This document shows, one piece after another, positions 1 to 11,345 of a stretch of DNA of 64,000 nt. Under the pieces are notes generated by a model. That model saw only the letters and a program-made list of their open reading frames with translations. It was not told the origin of the DNA and searched no databases. The position numbers and the translations under genes are program-made. Source of the stretch: Balanoglossus misakiensis (lineage: Eukaryota; Hemichordata); NCBI GenBank assembly GCA_040954595.2, contig CM082589.2, positions 6,200,001 to 6,264,000 of the forward strand, given 5' to 3'. The first letter of the stretch is position 1. Each line of letters starts with the position of its first letter.

Positions 1-159
1 CGTCTTTGTCTGCATACAAGAATGTCTGGCATTGAGGTCAAGTACACGTGCATTATTGGCTTAAAGGATACTTAATGTTAACTGTCGGCAGAAGCGATTT
101 CACCTTTGATTCAATACATTCAGCGCGATTAGGCAAACAGCGAGATGCCCTAATCCTCG

Positions 160-167
160 TGACGTCA
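160..167. promoter_or_regulatory. CRE-like palindrome TGACGTCA
   Basis: A full 8-base cAMP-response-element consensus lies about 160 bases upstream of a consensus TATA box on the + strand. The combination suggests a promoter pointing right, but I found no convincing coding exon within the next 1.5 kb. Binding is not shown by sequence alone. Confidence 0.4.
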
Positions 168-329
168 GAACGAGGTATTTGAGTCACACACAACGCGCAC
201 ACCGTTGGTCCACTTCGGGGGCTTTTCAAAAATTACAAGGCTTTCTGATCCTCAACAACGAAAAAATGTCGACACCACACTCACCCACGCCACAACCCAT
301 GCCCTTCATACTATCATAATAGTGTCAGC

Positions 330-338
330 TATAAAAGG
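330..338 (+). promoter_or_regulatory. TATA box candidate
   Basis: TATAAAAGG is a near-perfect TATA element, with the CRE-like site upstream. Any + strand gene it serves is not recognisable. The 101-codon open frame at 500-805 has no known motif and its reading start is not an ATG. Confidence 0.35.
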
Positions 339-1606
339 GGCTCGTGTCATAAAATCAAATTAGGTCGAAGTCCGCTGGCTCTTTTCACTGTGTGTATTTT
401 GCATAACGCACGCTTCGTTCTTAATATACACGAAAAATTCGAAATAATTAAAAAAAATAACCCAGCGTTATATTTGAAACTATTAAAATACAGTATAAAT
501 TGGACTGTCCTCCGTTTTTGCTTTCAAACAAACCATTAACTTTCCTGCGCCGTTTGCCAACAGGTTCGTGTTTGCCTCGACAGCATCATAGGTGTTTGTG
601 CGAGTTCACTCTCTGCTTTGTTTCCAAAAAACTACCAGCAATAAAAACAGGCCAGTGTCGCGTGTTACAGTGTTCGGTTGAAGGAAGCTTCATAACAGGT
701 TCAGATCCCTACTGTGAGAATAAGCCCGGTATTTTGTTCCGTGGGCAACGCGACGAAAGATATACGATAATATACGATAACGAGAAAATGCAGTGGTATT
801 TGTAGTTTGGACAACGGCCTGTAACAACACGGTGATTTCAGTAAACGCCCCAGTGCACATAGACACACATAATTGTATTTGTCTCAAAATCCGCCCTGTC
901 TGGGCAAATCATAGACATTTAAAAGAATATCTGACGTCAAACTAACTTCTCTGCCCCCCCCCCTCCTTACTTACCTGTTCTAGCATCCGTCTGTGTGCTG
1001 ACCTCTGCTACCAACAGGAACACGATGAACGCACACGCGCGCGGAGCCATTGAGAAGGAAATGAAGAGAGACCCCGTGATTTGATTCCTGCTAACCGTCT
1101 GTGTTACCGGGCCTCTCTGCTGTCCAACAGGAAGGAACCTACCAGCTTATTCTCGGCTTTTCGTCAGACAAGGTGTAATGTCCAGCGTGTGTCGCACTCG
1201 CCTTTGTTCCACTCTTAATGAATAATTCGTCAAATATGTCGACCCCGCTCACGCACAGTCCAAGGTAACACAACCTGCCGTATTTGTTGTTTACTCAGTA
1301 TTTTTATAATCTGTCAAATTAGTCACACATTCCTGAAACGTTGCCTCATTAATAAGAACGCATGCGTTTTTTATTTATCGCAAGGCGTTTGAGTGCAACA
1401 CAAATATTTCATCATCAACAAAAGTTACACTTACACCTGCATGTACATGCAGTTAACATAACAAAAATGTATCGGTGAACGTTCAATGTGATCTCGCAAA
1501 CCCGGATATGATCGGTTGCGTTAGAAAAATAATGTCCCCATACGCATCACTTCCGGTATGCTGATATTCTTGAGTACTGGTAAGCTAACAAGTGTAACTT
1601 TTTCTA

Positions 1607-1612
1607 TTTATT
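1607..1612 (-). terminator. Poly(A) signal of the EGF receptor-like gene
   Basis: AATAAA on the minus strand lies 84 bases beyond the stop codon of the EGF-domain gene. This is a plausible cleavage and polyadenylation signal. Confidence 0.55.
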
Positions 1613-1695
1613 TCATGAAAAAAAAATTACAAAAATTACAAGAAATTTTAAATTTGTGAAATTTAATAGTGAACGACAAAGACGAGAATCAGAAT

Positions 1696-4394
1696 TCAAT
1701 TGACCGACTCGTACACCGGTCTTTCTTCAGTCTCGTCGCTTTCCAACACATAATAATGTGGACTATCATTGGCTACCTGGTCGACACTTTCATATGCAAT
1801 GTTTTCACGTGAGCCAGAATCCTCAACATGGGTTGCCCCCTTGCTTAACGTTGGGTTTGCTCCTTCATAAGCAATATTTTCGACAAACCCTTCATTCTGG
1901 TTGGGATGTTCGCTTGTCGAGACAGCATCTTGGCCGACTTTGCTAATGTCTGGTTTCGCTCCTTCATAAGCAATATTTTCGACAAACCCTTCATTCTGGT
2001 TGGGATGTTCGCTTGTCGAGACAGCATCTTGGCCGACTTTGCTAATGTCTGGTTTCGCTCCTTCATAAGCAATATTCTCAACAAATCCTTCATTTTCTCT
2101 GGTGGGTTGAGTTGTTGAGAGAGAATTATTTCCAGGACTATGATCAAGTTCAGTGTATATGGACTCCCCTGTGTTGCCTTCGAGGGGTTGGTAATGCTCT
2201 ACCACAGGCGGGCGCTGGTTAGGACCGTTTCCCAGCATGCCTTGATCAGGTCTCTCGACCGACAAAAGAGTGGTCTCGTACGCCAGGTTTTGCAAAGCTA
2301 CCCCAGAACTGTTTGCTGTCTGCGCTTTTAATCTGAAACAAAGTACAATTTATAAGTGTAGTTTCCTTTCTTTGCTGTTTGACTGCGAATGTGTCGTTCT
2401 AAGAAGTCTGAAATGTCCTATAAAGTAATACATATGTAACACAGACAATTTGAATACCACCACTTTACAGAGAGTCATATTCAAAACGACAAAGAAGAAT
2501 TTCATTTACCGTTTTCTTCTCCTAAGAATCTGACAGACGACAACCAGCAGAATGGACAAGAAAACAATGGAGGCGACTCCGACGATAGCGGCGACTGAAT
2601 GAAAAGACGAGCACAATCAGTCAGTTTGTCAGCTATAACATTTCCATCAGCGAATCAGTCAGTGACGTATTGTCTGTCAATTAATTGGTCATGGGTTGCA
2701 AAATTCAGTAATACAAAGCGAAATTTGAATGTTTTTATTTCTGTATTTAAAGCTTAGGCACGTGTGCAAAATACTGACCGATTTGCAGTGTTGATTTATT
2801 GGCGTCTGTATGTCCAGGTTCGGCAGAGTAGGTCTCGCTGTAGTGTTCTGTTGATTTTTGTACTGTACTGGTGGTCAGCAGCGCGCCGACGGAGCTGCTT
2901 GGAAGTACAGTCGATGCAACGACACTCGAAAGACGCCCTCTATTCAAAGTGCTTGTTTCTGTTGATCCGTCATCCACATGTGTCGTGGCGGGGCTTTCAT
3001 CGGATGGACGTTCTGTGAGATCAATGTTTCGCGTCGGCGTTGTTGTTGCAGGTCTCGGCTGAGTTTCGTCATGCGATTCAGTGGCAGGGATTGTTGGTAA
3101 TGATGACAAGTCATCAGGTATGGTCGCAGCTGCAAGATATAAACGTAAGAAAGTATGGGACACTGCCCTCATGTGCCGCAGGGAGGTGTCAATAACCAGC
3201 AGACATACAGAAAAAGTTATCCGAACACTGAATGTAAAATGTAAAAGAAATGGCGGGTTCCTCCACACTATTGCTATCTACAATTTACACATGCCCATAT
3301 ATGGCACTTTTCCATGTGGTCACCCAATGAAAATCAGCGATTGGCACCGTCTTTGTTTACATTTTTAGGTATTTGTTTAGTTCTTTTACAGGTGTTCCGA
3401 AAGAACTGATCACATGTACAGCTGCATCACTGACATGCATGTACGTGTACTTTGCATGCTACACAGCAATAGATCTTGACGGATTATTTCTACACACTTA
3501 CTTACCGTAATCAGTCGAACTAAGGTCCTTGTGTGGAGGGAACGTGGTCGAACCTTCGCCATCATCGTCATCCATTGTTTCGCAGTGGTCACCGCTCCAT
3601 TCGCTCGCACACACACATCTGTACGAGTTGACGCCATCCATGCAAGTGCCTCCGTTGGCACAAGGGTTACTTAAGCACTCGTCTGTGTTGTTTTGGCACC
3701 GATCACCAGTCCATCCTGCAGAGCAATTGCATATGATGCCGGGGCCCTGATTTTTTTCACATGTCCCTCCGTTCTGGCAAGGATTTTGGTTGCAGTTCAC
3801 ACCCCTCGCCACTTCGCATTTAATAAAACGACAAGGAGATATTTAGTCAGTAGTTTTCTAGTGGGGGTCGCATGCAAGTGGGTGTTTCATCAAATCTTGC
3901 AAAATTACTGTACTGCGCATGTCCTGCCGTTGCTTCGGTAGACGTCTCCTCACAGAATGAGATTAACTTAATTCCGACATCGCATTTGCGAGTGTGCAAG
4001 AACATTTTCTTTTCCTAGTCCTGCAGGTCGACCCGAGGTCGTCCGGGTCCTGAAACTCTATCCGTGTTGTGTAAAGGAACCACTGAGAATTTATAGGCCG
4101 CTTCTACATTTCAGCTTCATTGAATTCACAGGGACAAAAGGGAAACTGGGCGGACGTGACCTACTTGTAAATCTTCCGTAAAAAGTAGACCAAGAGTACC
4201 CCCTTAACCATGCTATATTGTTTTCAACTTGAATGGCAACGGTGGGCTTCTATACACAGAGAATGGGACGAAAGGTGAAAGGGCATGCTTATAGTTATAT
4301 ACAGCAAAGCTTGTGCGCACTTACCGACATACAGGAACTGGGAGTACGACATAAACGAGAAAACGTAGAAGACTTGCAGCGTGCGTCTCTCCAT
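1696..4394 (-). CDS. EGF-domain type I membrane protein with repeated NxxY tail
   Basis: A five-exon model is read on the minus strand: 4325-4394, 3506-3811, 2779-3129, 2510-2594 and 1696-2332. It totals 1449 nt (482 aa) with consistent phases. Residues 1-23 form a hydrophobic signal peptide. Residues about 27-105 hold two six-cysteine EGF domains; the second has a calcium-binding-type N-terminus (NTDEC) and matches the Asx-hydroxylation pattern (CMDGVNSYRCVC). Residues about 106-242 are a Ser/Thr-rich stalk likely to be O-glycosylated. One helix follows at 244-264 ending in RRRKR. The 212-residue tail carries one NLAYE and four ENIAYE motifs, plus SIYTEL and VYESVN. NxxY motifs are typical docking sites for PTB domains, so a phosphotyrosine signalling or adaptor role is likely. 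Ligand and orthologue are unknown. The exon 2 acceptor is the weakest junction. Confidence 0.8.
1862..2090 (-). repeat. 99-bp coding tandem repeat
   Basis: Two almost identical 99-bp units begin near 1862 and 1961, and a partial third follows. Being 33 codons long they keep frame and duplicate an ENIAYE motif each time. The repeat lies in the cytoplasmic-tail exon of the EGF gene. Confidence 0.85.
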
Positions 4395-4788
4395 ACCAAC
4401 ACGGAAACAACAAAACACACGATCGATACGCGGTCAACGGCTACTGACGTGTCGCAAGTGTCTGTGCTCAGATAAAGTAAATGGCTGCCATGTTGGCGTA
4501 TGAAAATGTCACAGTTGAAAGAACCATGAAAGAACAAACAGCCGAGACGTGGTGCTTGTCACGGGTGGCGAGTATCCAAGGACGGAAGTTACTTGGGTTG
4601 ACGTTAGTTGTTATCAACCCACTTTCTTCTTAACTTGTCAACATAGGCGAGCGCTCTCAACGTCACGTAAGACTGCCATGACCTGACCACGGTGGCTGGA
4701 GTGTCCGTGACCTTCTGGTGCAGTGGCAATAACAACACAGCCTCAGCAGCGAGCAGAAGCAACAGGAAATAATCCACTAGCAAAATCG

Positions 4789-4796
4789 TGACGTCA
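4789..4796. promoter_or_regulatory. CRE-like TGACGTCA upstream of the EGF gene
   Basis: A consensus CRE palindrome lies about 395 bases upstream of the ATG of the minus-strand EGF gene. It could be a promoter element. No TATA box was identified near it. Confidence 0.3.
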
Positions 4797-4799
4797 CGG

Positions 4800-5676
4800 T
4801 GGAGAGGCGTGACACATAGTCACGAGATCAAGGGCGGTAGCTGAAATTGCCTTGGTGTCATATTGCTGGTTTTAAAAAAGCGTCAACACAATGTTTAAAG
4901 ATATAACCTTTATTAAAAACCACATGAACTTAAATATTCCAGTCACTATTAAGTTTGGTCACCTATAGACGTTGCTATGGTAACCCTGGTTTGACATTCT
5001 CGTGAGTAACAATGGAAAACTATGGGGATATAAAGGATGATAAAGACCCTGTAAATTTATCAGTGGCACGACAAAATAGTCCATTCTTTCACCACGTGAT
5101 TTTGACAGTGTGGGCCAAGGCAGAGAATTATTCCTCGCTAAGATCCATATTTATGAGTTTACAAAACGAGCTGTATTTAATACGATCTTTAAATTGTAAC
5201 TTATATTACGCTTTCACTCATGACAGATGTCTCCCACGATGCTCAGTGTGCCTGAATAACTGTCGCACTACTTATACTTTATTTATCGACAAAATTCCCT
5301 CAAGAGTGAACATATCTATACATGTTCGATGTAAGATTAGTTAACAACAGTTAAACCTAACTGGTAAAACTCATACCAGCCAAAGGCCATTTTTTAATGT
5401 TCATACAGAGGTCAAATGTCATGAAAACGGACCATAAATCATCTCTGTAATACGCGTGGCTATTTTTAAAACAATAAATAAAAACGTGTTGTAATAAATA
5501 CATTTAAAAGTGGATACAGTCTACCTGCATAAAGTCGAACCTGTCTATAGTGGCCAGTCAAGGGACTTTCTTAAACTGGCCTTTATAGGCAGGTGGTCTT
5601 TATAGACATGTAAATATATGCACATGTAAATTGCACGGGGATTGTAATGATGTGCCCACTATTATAGAGGTAGACA
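4800..5676. other. Intergenic, possible dispersed repeat
   Basis: A 110-codon open frame at 5012-5344 (+) begins with ATG but shows no domain, signal peptide or splice partner I recognise. At about 5535-5615, sequence of the type CTATAGTGGCC...GGCCTTTATAGG has imperfect internal symmetry and may be a short dispersed element. No gene is supported. Confidence 0.35.
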
Positions 5677-8042
5677 CTAACACGTGTTTGACTGTTTTTC
5701 CACGGTGGCCCTACAGCTGGGGCCAGTCTGTGTCCCGGCTTCTTCTACGGTGATGTTCTCGCGAGAGTTGTTTGAATACACGACAGCCGGGGCGCCCTCT
5801 TCCGCCTTCTTCGATAAGCGACGCCGTTTGGCCAAGCAGAGTTCAGGTACCAAGGTTATAATTCCACCCAATACCAAGAAGGTTCCGTAGAAATAAAACG
5901 AATTGTCGTAATCTCCAGTGACGTCGTATATATAACCTGCAAAATAATCAAAAAATAATATTGAACCAAACATAACCGATGTCTGCCATAGGGTCTGCTG
6001 AGAAGACATCTGTTCCTCTACTATAGCAATGCTAAATTTATGGAAGATTCACATTTTGAGCTGTTTACTTGCATAGAAATAGGTCTGAGTCATTTGCATA
6101 GAAGCAGCGTTAATTTGTGACGATTATTGTCGTGTTATTGCTTAGTCAAAAGAGTATAGTACCCAGAAGTGTTCATACAATGAACCTTTGTTATTGTTAC
6201 CTCCACAAATTGGTCCGAGAAGGCCTCCAATGGCGGCGAAGGAGTGGCTGATTCCTATTCCCGCGACGAAAAATTCAGCGGAAACGATGCATTCCAGGAC
6301 TATCCCGAGCACTGAAAACCAGAAGCCCATCAGGAACCCGAGAATCGACGTGAAGACCGCGTATGATGCATAGGTGTTTGACAACGGACTCAGAAGAGAT
6401 GCGATTCCAGCCGCCAGAAAGGCAAGCCCGAACCAGAGGGAGCAACTGAACTCTCTTGCCCGACAACATGAAAAGAGAATAGGCGTCAATCTGCCGACGA
6501 CACTGGTTATCCCAAACAACGACGCCATGAACGCAATCTCGTCTGATGTCCCGATGTTTTTGTCCACGGCGCGCGATACAAGATGGGCTGGCTCTCCGAA
6601 AAATCCTACTCCTATCCCAGAAAAGAGCGTGCCGCAAAACGCGATGAATGCTGGGTATTTGGTAAAGATGGTACAGTCACACATTACCAGCAGCATTTGT
6701 TTGAAATCACTTGGCGCCGGTTCGCGTTCAGTGCTCTCTTCATTAGAGAGCCCTCTGTTCCTCTGTTCTTCGGCAAGAGCGTACCCGAACAATGCAGCAG
6801 CTATGCCCATCTGCGCATTTACAGCCGAGAATACGATAACAGCCCCTTTCCATCCGTATGTGTCTATGCATATCTGCAACAAGGGCGGGAAGATGAACGT
6901 ACCCACTCCGCCACCAGCGGTGACGATAGAAAACGCCGCGACGAAATGCTTCTTTATAAACAACGCAACGATTCCTATTCCCGGCGTCAAAACCAATCCA
7001 TATCCCAGCCCTGAGATAAAAAGAAAACAACAATAGTGCGTGTCTGGCAATCGTGTGTGCAGCCGTAAATGGCGGAGGGATGGGAAACTCGTGGTCTCCA
7101 TGGCAATAGACGTTCTTGCTTGTGTAAAAACCGTCATCGAAATGGTCACTGTCATAACTTACCTACGAGCGCATCTATACATACTTACCAACCAAGATTC
7201 CAAGACTCAAATACAAGAACTCAATATTGACTGCGAAGGCACTCACAAAGAACCCGGTTGTGGATAATACTGCTCCGGCCATGACCGTCATTCGAAATCC
7301 GATCTTTTTCACACATACATTAGCTATGGGGCCTGTGAATCAAAAACAAAACGACACTAGAGATACTATGCGTTTAATACATAGAGATCGTATGGAAGGA
7401 ATTTATATAATTTCAATGACGAAAAACAACCCAAAACAACAACACTGGTTTGCTGTATGTCTGTGTCAGGTACAACTGTATATGATATTCTTGATCACAT
7501 GAGGAAGGAATATCTCATTGATATTTTTACATTATTACAGTTGATTACTACTATACTACTATGATCTTCGCGATAAAACGCGTTTGTGATTTTTCACATC
7601 ATTTTAATAACTGAGTATGGATTCACCATCACTATACAATTCACACACAGAAAGCTATGCCTACGTAGGTCAGGGTTAGTAATACAATGAAATTCATACA
7701 CGTCACACACGTACCTATATCAATGAAGCGTATTCCCATTGCGTAGGGATGTTTACATCCATAAACGTAGCAAAAAAACCCGGAGGATATAGTCAGAGAA
7801 TGGTGCAGTTGACACTTACCTAAAGCATTTTGGAGAAACACGATCAATGAAATTATCCACGACGTACGCACTGAAGTCGCCCCGAAATACTTTTGGATGG
7901 CCACAAGCAGCGGTCCAATGGCTGCATAGACTCCAAATACGAACATGCTGCAGATGAAAGAGCCGAACACGACCAGCCAACCGAGGCACCCGCCGTCTTG
8001 CGATCCCTTCCGGGTTTGTGGTACCTGGTTATTATTCGCCAT
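5677..8042 (-). CDS. Monocarboxylate-transporter-like (SLC16/MFS) protein
   Basis: Four exons on the minus strand, 7820-8042, 7189-7332, 6201-7010 and 5677-5936, total 1437 nt (478 aa) with all introns in phase 1. The length fits the SLC16 family (12 membrane helices, about 430-510 aa). The N-terminus has DGGCLGW just before helix 1, close to the conserved family signature. The rest shows MFS-like hydrophobic segments, including GLGYGLVLTPG after exon 2. A charged central loop at about 199-230 separates the two six-helix halves, and the C-terminal tail is hydrophilic. By family knowledge it would move monocarboxylates or related small organic acids across the plasma membrane, often with protons. 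The substrate cannot be read here because several SLC16 members carry other solutes. The ATG at 8042 is the first in frame and directly precedes the signature. Confidence 0.88.
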
Positions 8043-11000
8043 GTTTTTTTTTCACCGTATGGTCTTTGATTCTGACAGTGAAAATAAAATGTGTGTCAGG
8101 GAAAACAACACGTAGTCGCGCGGAGTACGTTCGTACATTGTATGATCGTGGTCCCCTAAACGCCAATCGTCCGACTTCATTACATAAATAGAATACTCCC
8201 ATAGGAGAGCGTACCATGTTATAACTCTTACCTTTCGTCTCACTATTGGTAAAAGGTACCTTTGGACCCGCGAGTTTTAAATCAGCACATATAGTGGTTA
8301 TTCTGTCCGCACCATGAAGTCGGTTGTCAAGTGGGGTATCAGTAAACTGGTCTGACCATCGCGTCGCGAGCCAGGTCGACTGTGTTCTCCTATGTCAGAC
8401 TGCAAAATACTAGTAGAAGTTGAACTCTCACCCTGATCCTTTCACCAGGTCGTTGATGAATGCCCAGCCATAATGACAACAAAGCAAAGACGCGCAGCTA
8501 CCACAGAGAGCAGACCAAACACATCAATACTTTTACTTACTCGATTTATTCTCAAATATGAAATCGTGAAGTTATACAACTATAAGTGTAAAGTCATTCA
8601 GACCGCTCATTACAATGATGTGATAATATTTACAAATTTAATGAAAGGTGACCAAATTGGCCGAGAACACGCCAAGCGTAGTCTTTATTGAAGACTTACA
8701 CGCACCACCAACCAGGTATTTGTGTCATGGGGCGACAAGGGATGACGTCATTTCAGCTTCTCATTTGCATGTCTTCGGGGGCTCGGTCCACTCTCTGTGC
8801 AGGTCACGTGCAGGCTTGTGTGCAGGTCAAGAAATCACGTTGGTTGAACAGAGGGCGCCGGGCATGACCTTCGGACCACAACCACACGAACTCCACTAAC
8901 AATGTTCTCTCTGCTGAACCGATTGGTTAGTTTCGCCCGAAGAGAGGCTAGAGTGCCGCCATGTTTTACATACAAGTATTACAAAAAATGGACTTCTCAT
9001 GCCCCCATTGATGTACAAGAAATCATTGCCGTCGCCACGTGTTTTACTGTCGTTATTTTTCTATTAAATAATCTCTTGGTTTGTTTCGTCTCCTCGTATT
9101 TGGCAAGTTTCTACAGGCCCTTTCTCTGAAAGGAATTTGAGCCCGAATCCAGTTTTAAATTTAAACATTTAATATTGACTTCCTTGAGATTTTTTCGGAC
9201 CACAAAAAAATAATCTGGACAATTTCGACTTACATTTTTTTTCTATTCGATAAACGGACACGTACCCCGTCGGCAGCGCCGCTTGCGTTGCGCAGAGGAT
9301 ATGCCAAGTGGGCGACCCTGATGCGGTAAGTATGGAAATTTTTATTTCTTATCGTCGACTTCGAGTTCCCCGGTTCTGTGCCAAATTCTCGCACAACCAA
9401 TGTGCTGGACACGTACACCCGAATGAGAAATAAAAATATCGCAGGAGATGTGTAAATTTTACTCAGGGAGTTTTCAGTGCATTGCGGTGAAGAACAACGA
9501 CAGCGACGTGTATAGAAGACAGTCACCATCTTATACTTCACCTTACACTAATTTTTGTCGTCATAAAGGTTCGCATTTTTGTCTAAATACAATCATGAGA
9601 CTTTGATACTTCCTAGCTCATTACACAACCGCCACAATAGTTATTGAACACTTGACAAGCAGTGGAAAATATGAATGGTCATTTTCATACTGACGTTCGC
9701 CGTGACCTCTTCAAAAAAGGGGAACGTTCGGCGTATATTTACCCGCCAGATTTGAAAAAATGCCGTTTGTCAGACGGGAATGCGTGCTAGCTCGTCGCTA
9801 CCACATGCATCGATATGTTGGCTTTGCTTCTTCAACGTAATCATGTTAATTGTCTTTTAATTGACTCCGAAAACACACTGTATAAGTTGGTAATAATAGC
9901 GTCAGAAATAACTACTTGAGTCCGTTGGAGATCATTTCGCAATCTTGTCCGTAAATTCTTAATCTTGTCCGAGGTAATTATCTGCCAATTATCTCCGTTT
10001 ATCTCCGCGTACCAAAGTTTGGCCTGGATAGCTTCTGGTTTGTTAGGTAATTTGCCGTAATAGGGAGCTTACGGTTCGGCCCATCCCAGCTGGCCGCGAT
10101 AGCGTTGCGCGTTTCTCGGTGATTCGTTCTCTTTTTTACGTCCGTGGTTCTCACCATGTTCTAGGTAAGGACCAGACCTTGCATCCAATCATTTTGCCTG
10201 AATATCTCGTCTCTGTATGCAAACTTGTCGTGTCGATGAGGGCGGTGCAAATCTGACCCGGGAGTCCAAGTCTCTTGGCGATTATTTTAAAGTACTGATG
10301 CACGACACTGCTTGAAAACGATCCGTATAAATTGGCTTTTCTAAAATCAGCAATACATTCACCAAAATTCAGAAAATGTCGCTCAAACTAAAAGAGTTTT
10401 AGGGGACTGGGCGTCATGTGGCGGGCATACCTTGCTATCAAGGTCTCATGCCCAATCTCGATGTTTTCCTTATCGCAGCGGTCAGTTTTGCGGCGATTAA
10501 AACATTGATACTACCTGTACATGTACATAGCTCTTTCAAACGTTTGCCTAAGCTTTGTCAAAAATCTATAAAGAATGTAAGCAACCTTGTTCACAGACAC
10601 TGAACCATCCACATACGCTATAGAGACTTCAAATTTTACAGTGACAAAAACTTCGATGCATTTATCACAGGAATATGTAAACTGATAATTTCAGACTTTA
10701 TTCCGAAGCCCAGGGACACGCTATCGCTAAGGCCGGCGAAGAGGGGGTGTCTTTACACGTCTTTACCCAGTACCTCAATCCGAAACATGCCATAAAATTT
10801 ATGTACATGTATTTACTCTAGATATTCTTCATAATATTCGTGAACGGACCTGCGCGAAATATCAACAACGTAATAAAAGAGAAGTGTTGCAAACCAAACT
10901 AAGGATTATCTTAAGTCAATTAAGCGACCTTCCCCTGGCCAGCGAAGATTGCAGTGTTTTATAATACTTGATTGACAGGAATCAGCACTGAGCAAATCAT

Positions 11001-11345
11001 TTCGTAACGGTAGCCTCAGCTTCATTCAAGTGACATGAATTTATTTCACCCCTTCTACTTGCATAGCTGCAAACGATAAGTCATGCCGTTATGGTCAATC
11101 AGTCAGTACGAAAAGCCAATTATTTTTAGTCAATGAGGAAGCAGTGATCGACAGATTGCTGATTGGTGAAGAGATTGATGGAGTCAACTTGAATTAGTCT
11201 ACGGTCACATCACACACTGAGGTCAGTCGTTTGGAGTCCGGTAAGCTAGCGTATTTTAAGTACAATTTCGTATACACTACACTACACTACATTCTGTATT
11301 TTGTTCTCTCACATCTAGGAAATAGGGGTCAACTCTTTGGAAAAC
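8043..11345. other. Intergenic between divergent genes
   Basis: This stretch separates the minus-strand transporter from the plus-strand lectin gene and should hold both promoters. A 75-codon ATG frame at 8902-9129 (+) has one hydrophobic segment but no recognisable family and no visible splice partners. A short ACTAC repeat lies near 11272-11290. No gene is supported. Confidence 0.45.

Larger units (their letters stand above)
1..1600. other. Non-coding / no supported gene
   Basis: Apart from the CRE and TATA-like sites I see no exon that I can support. Short open frames here lack recognisable domains. A poly-C run lies near 954-963. Confidence 0.5.

Noticed and set aside
5012-5344. 110-codon ATG frame between the EGF and transporter genes
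   Set aside because: No recognised domain or splice partner; length is within chance expectation in AT-rich DNA.
6374-7036. 220-codon plus-strand frame
   Set aside because: Antisense to the transporter's main exon, which has clear MFS features on the minus strand.
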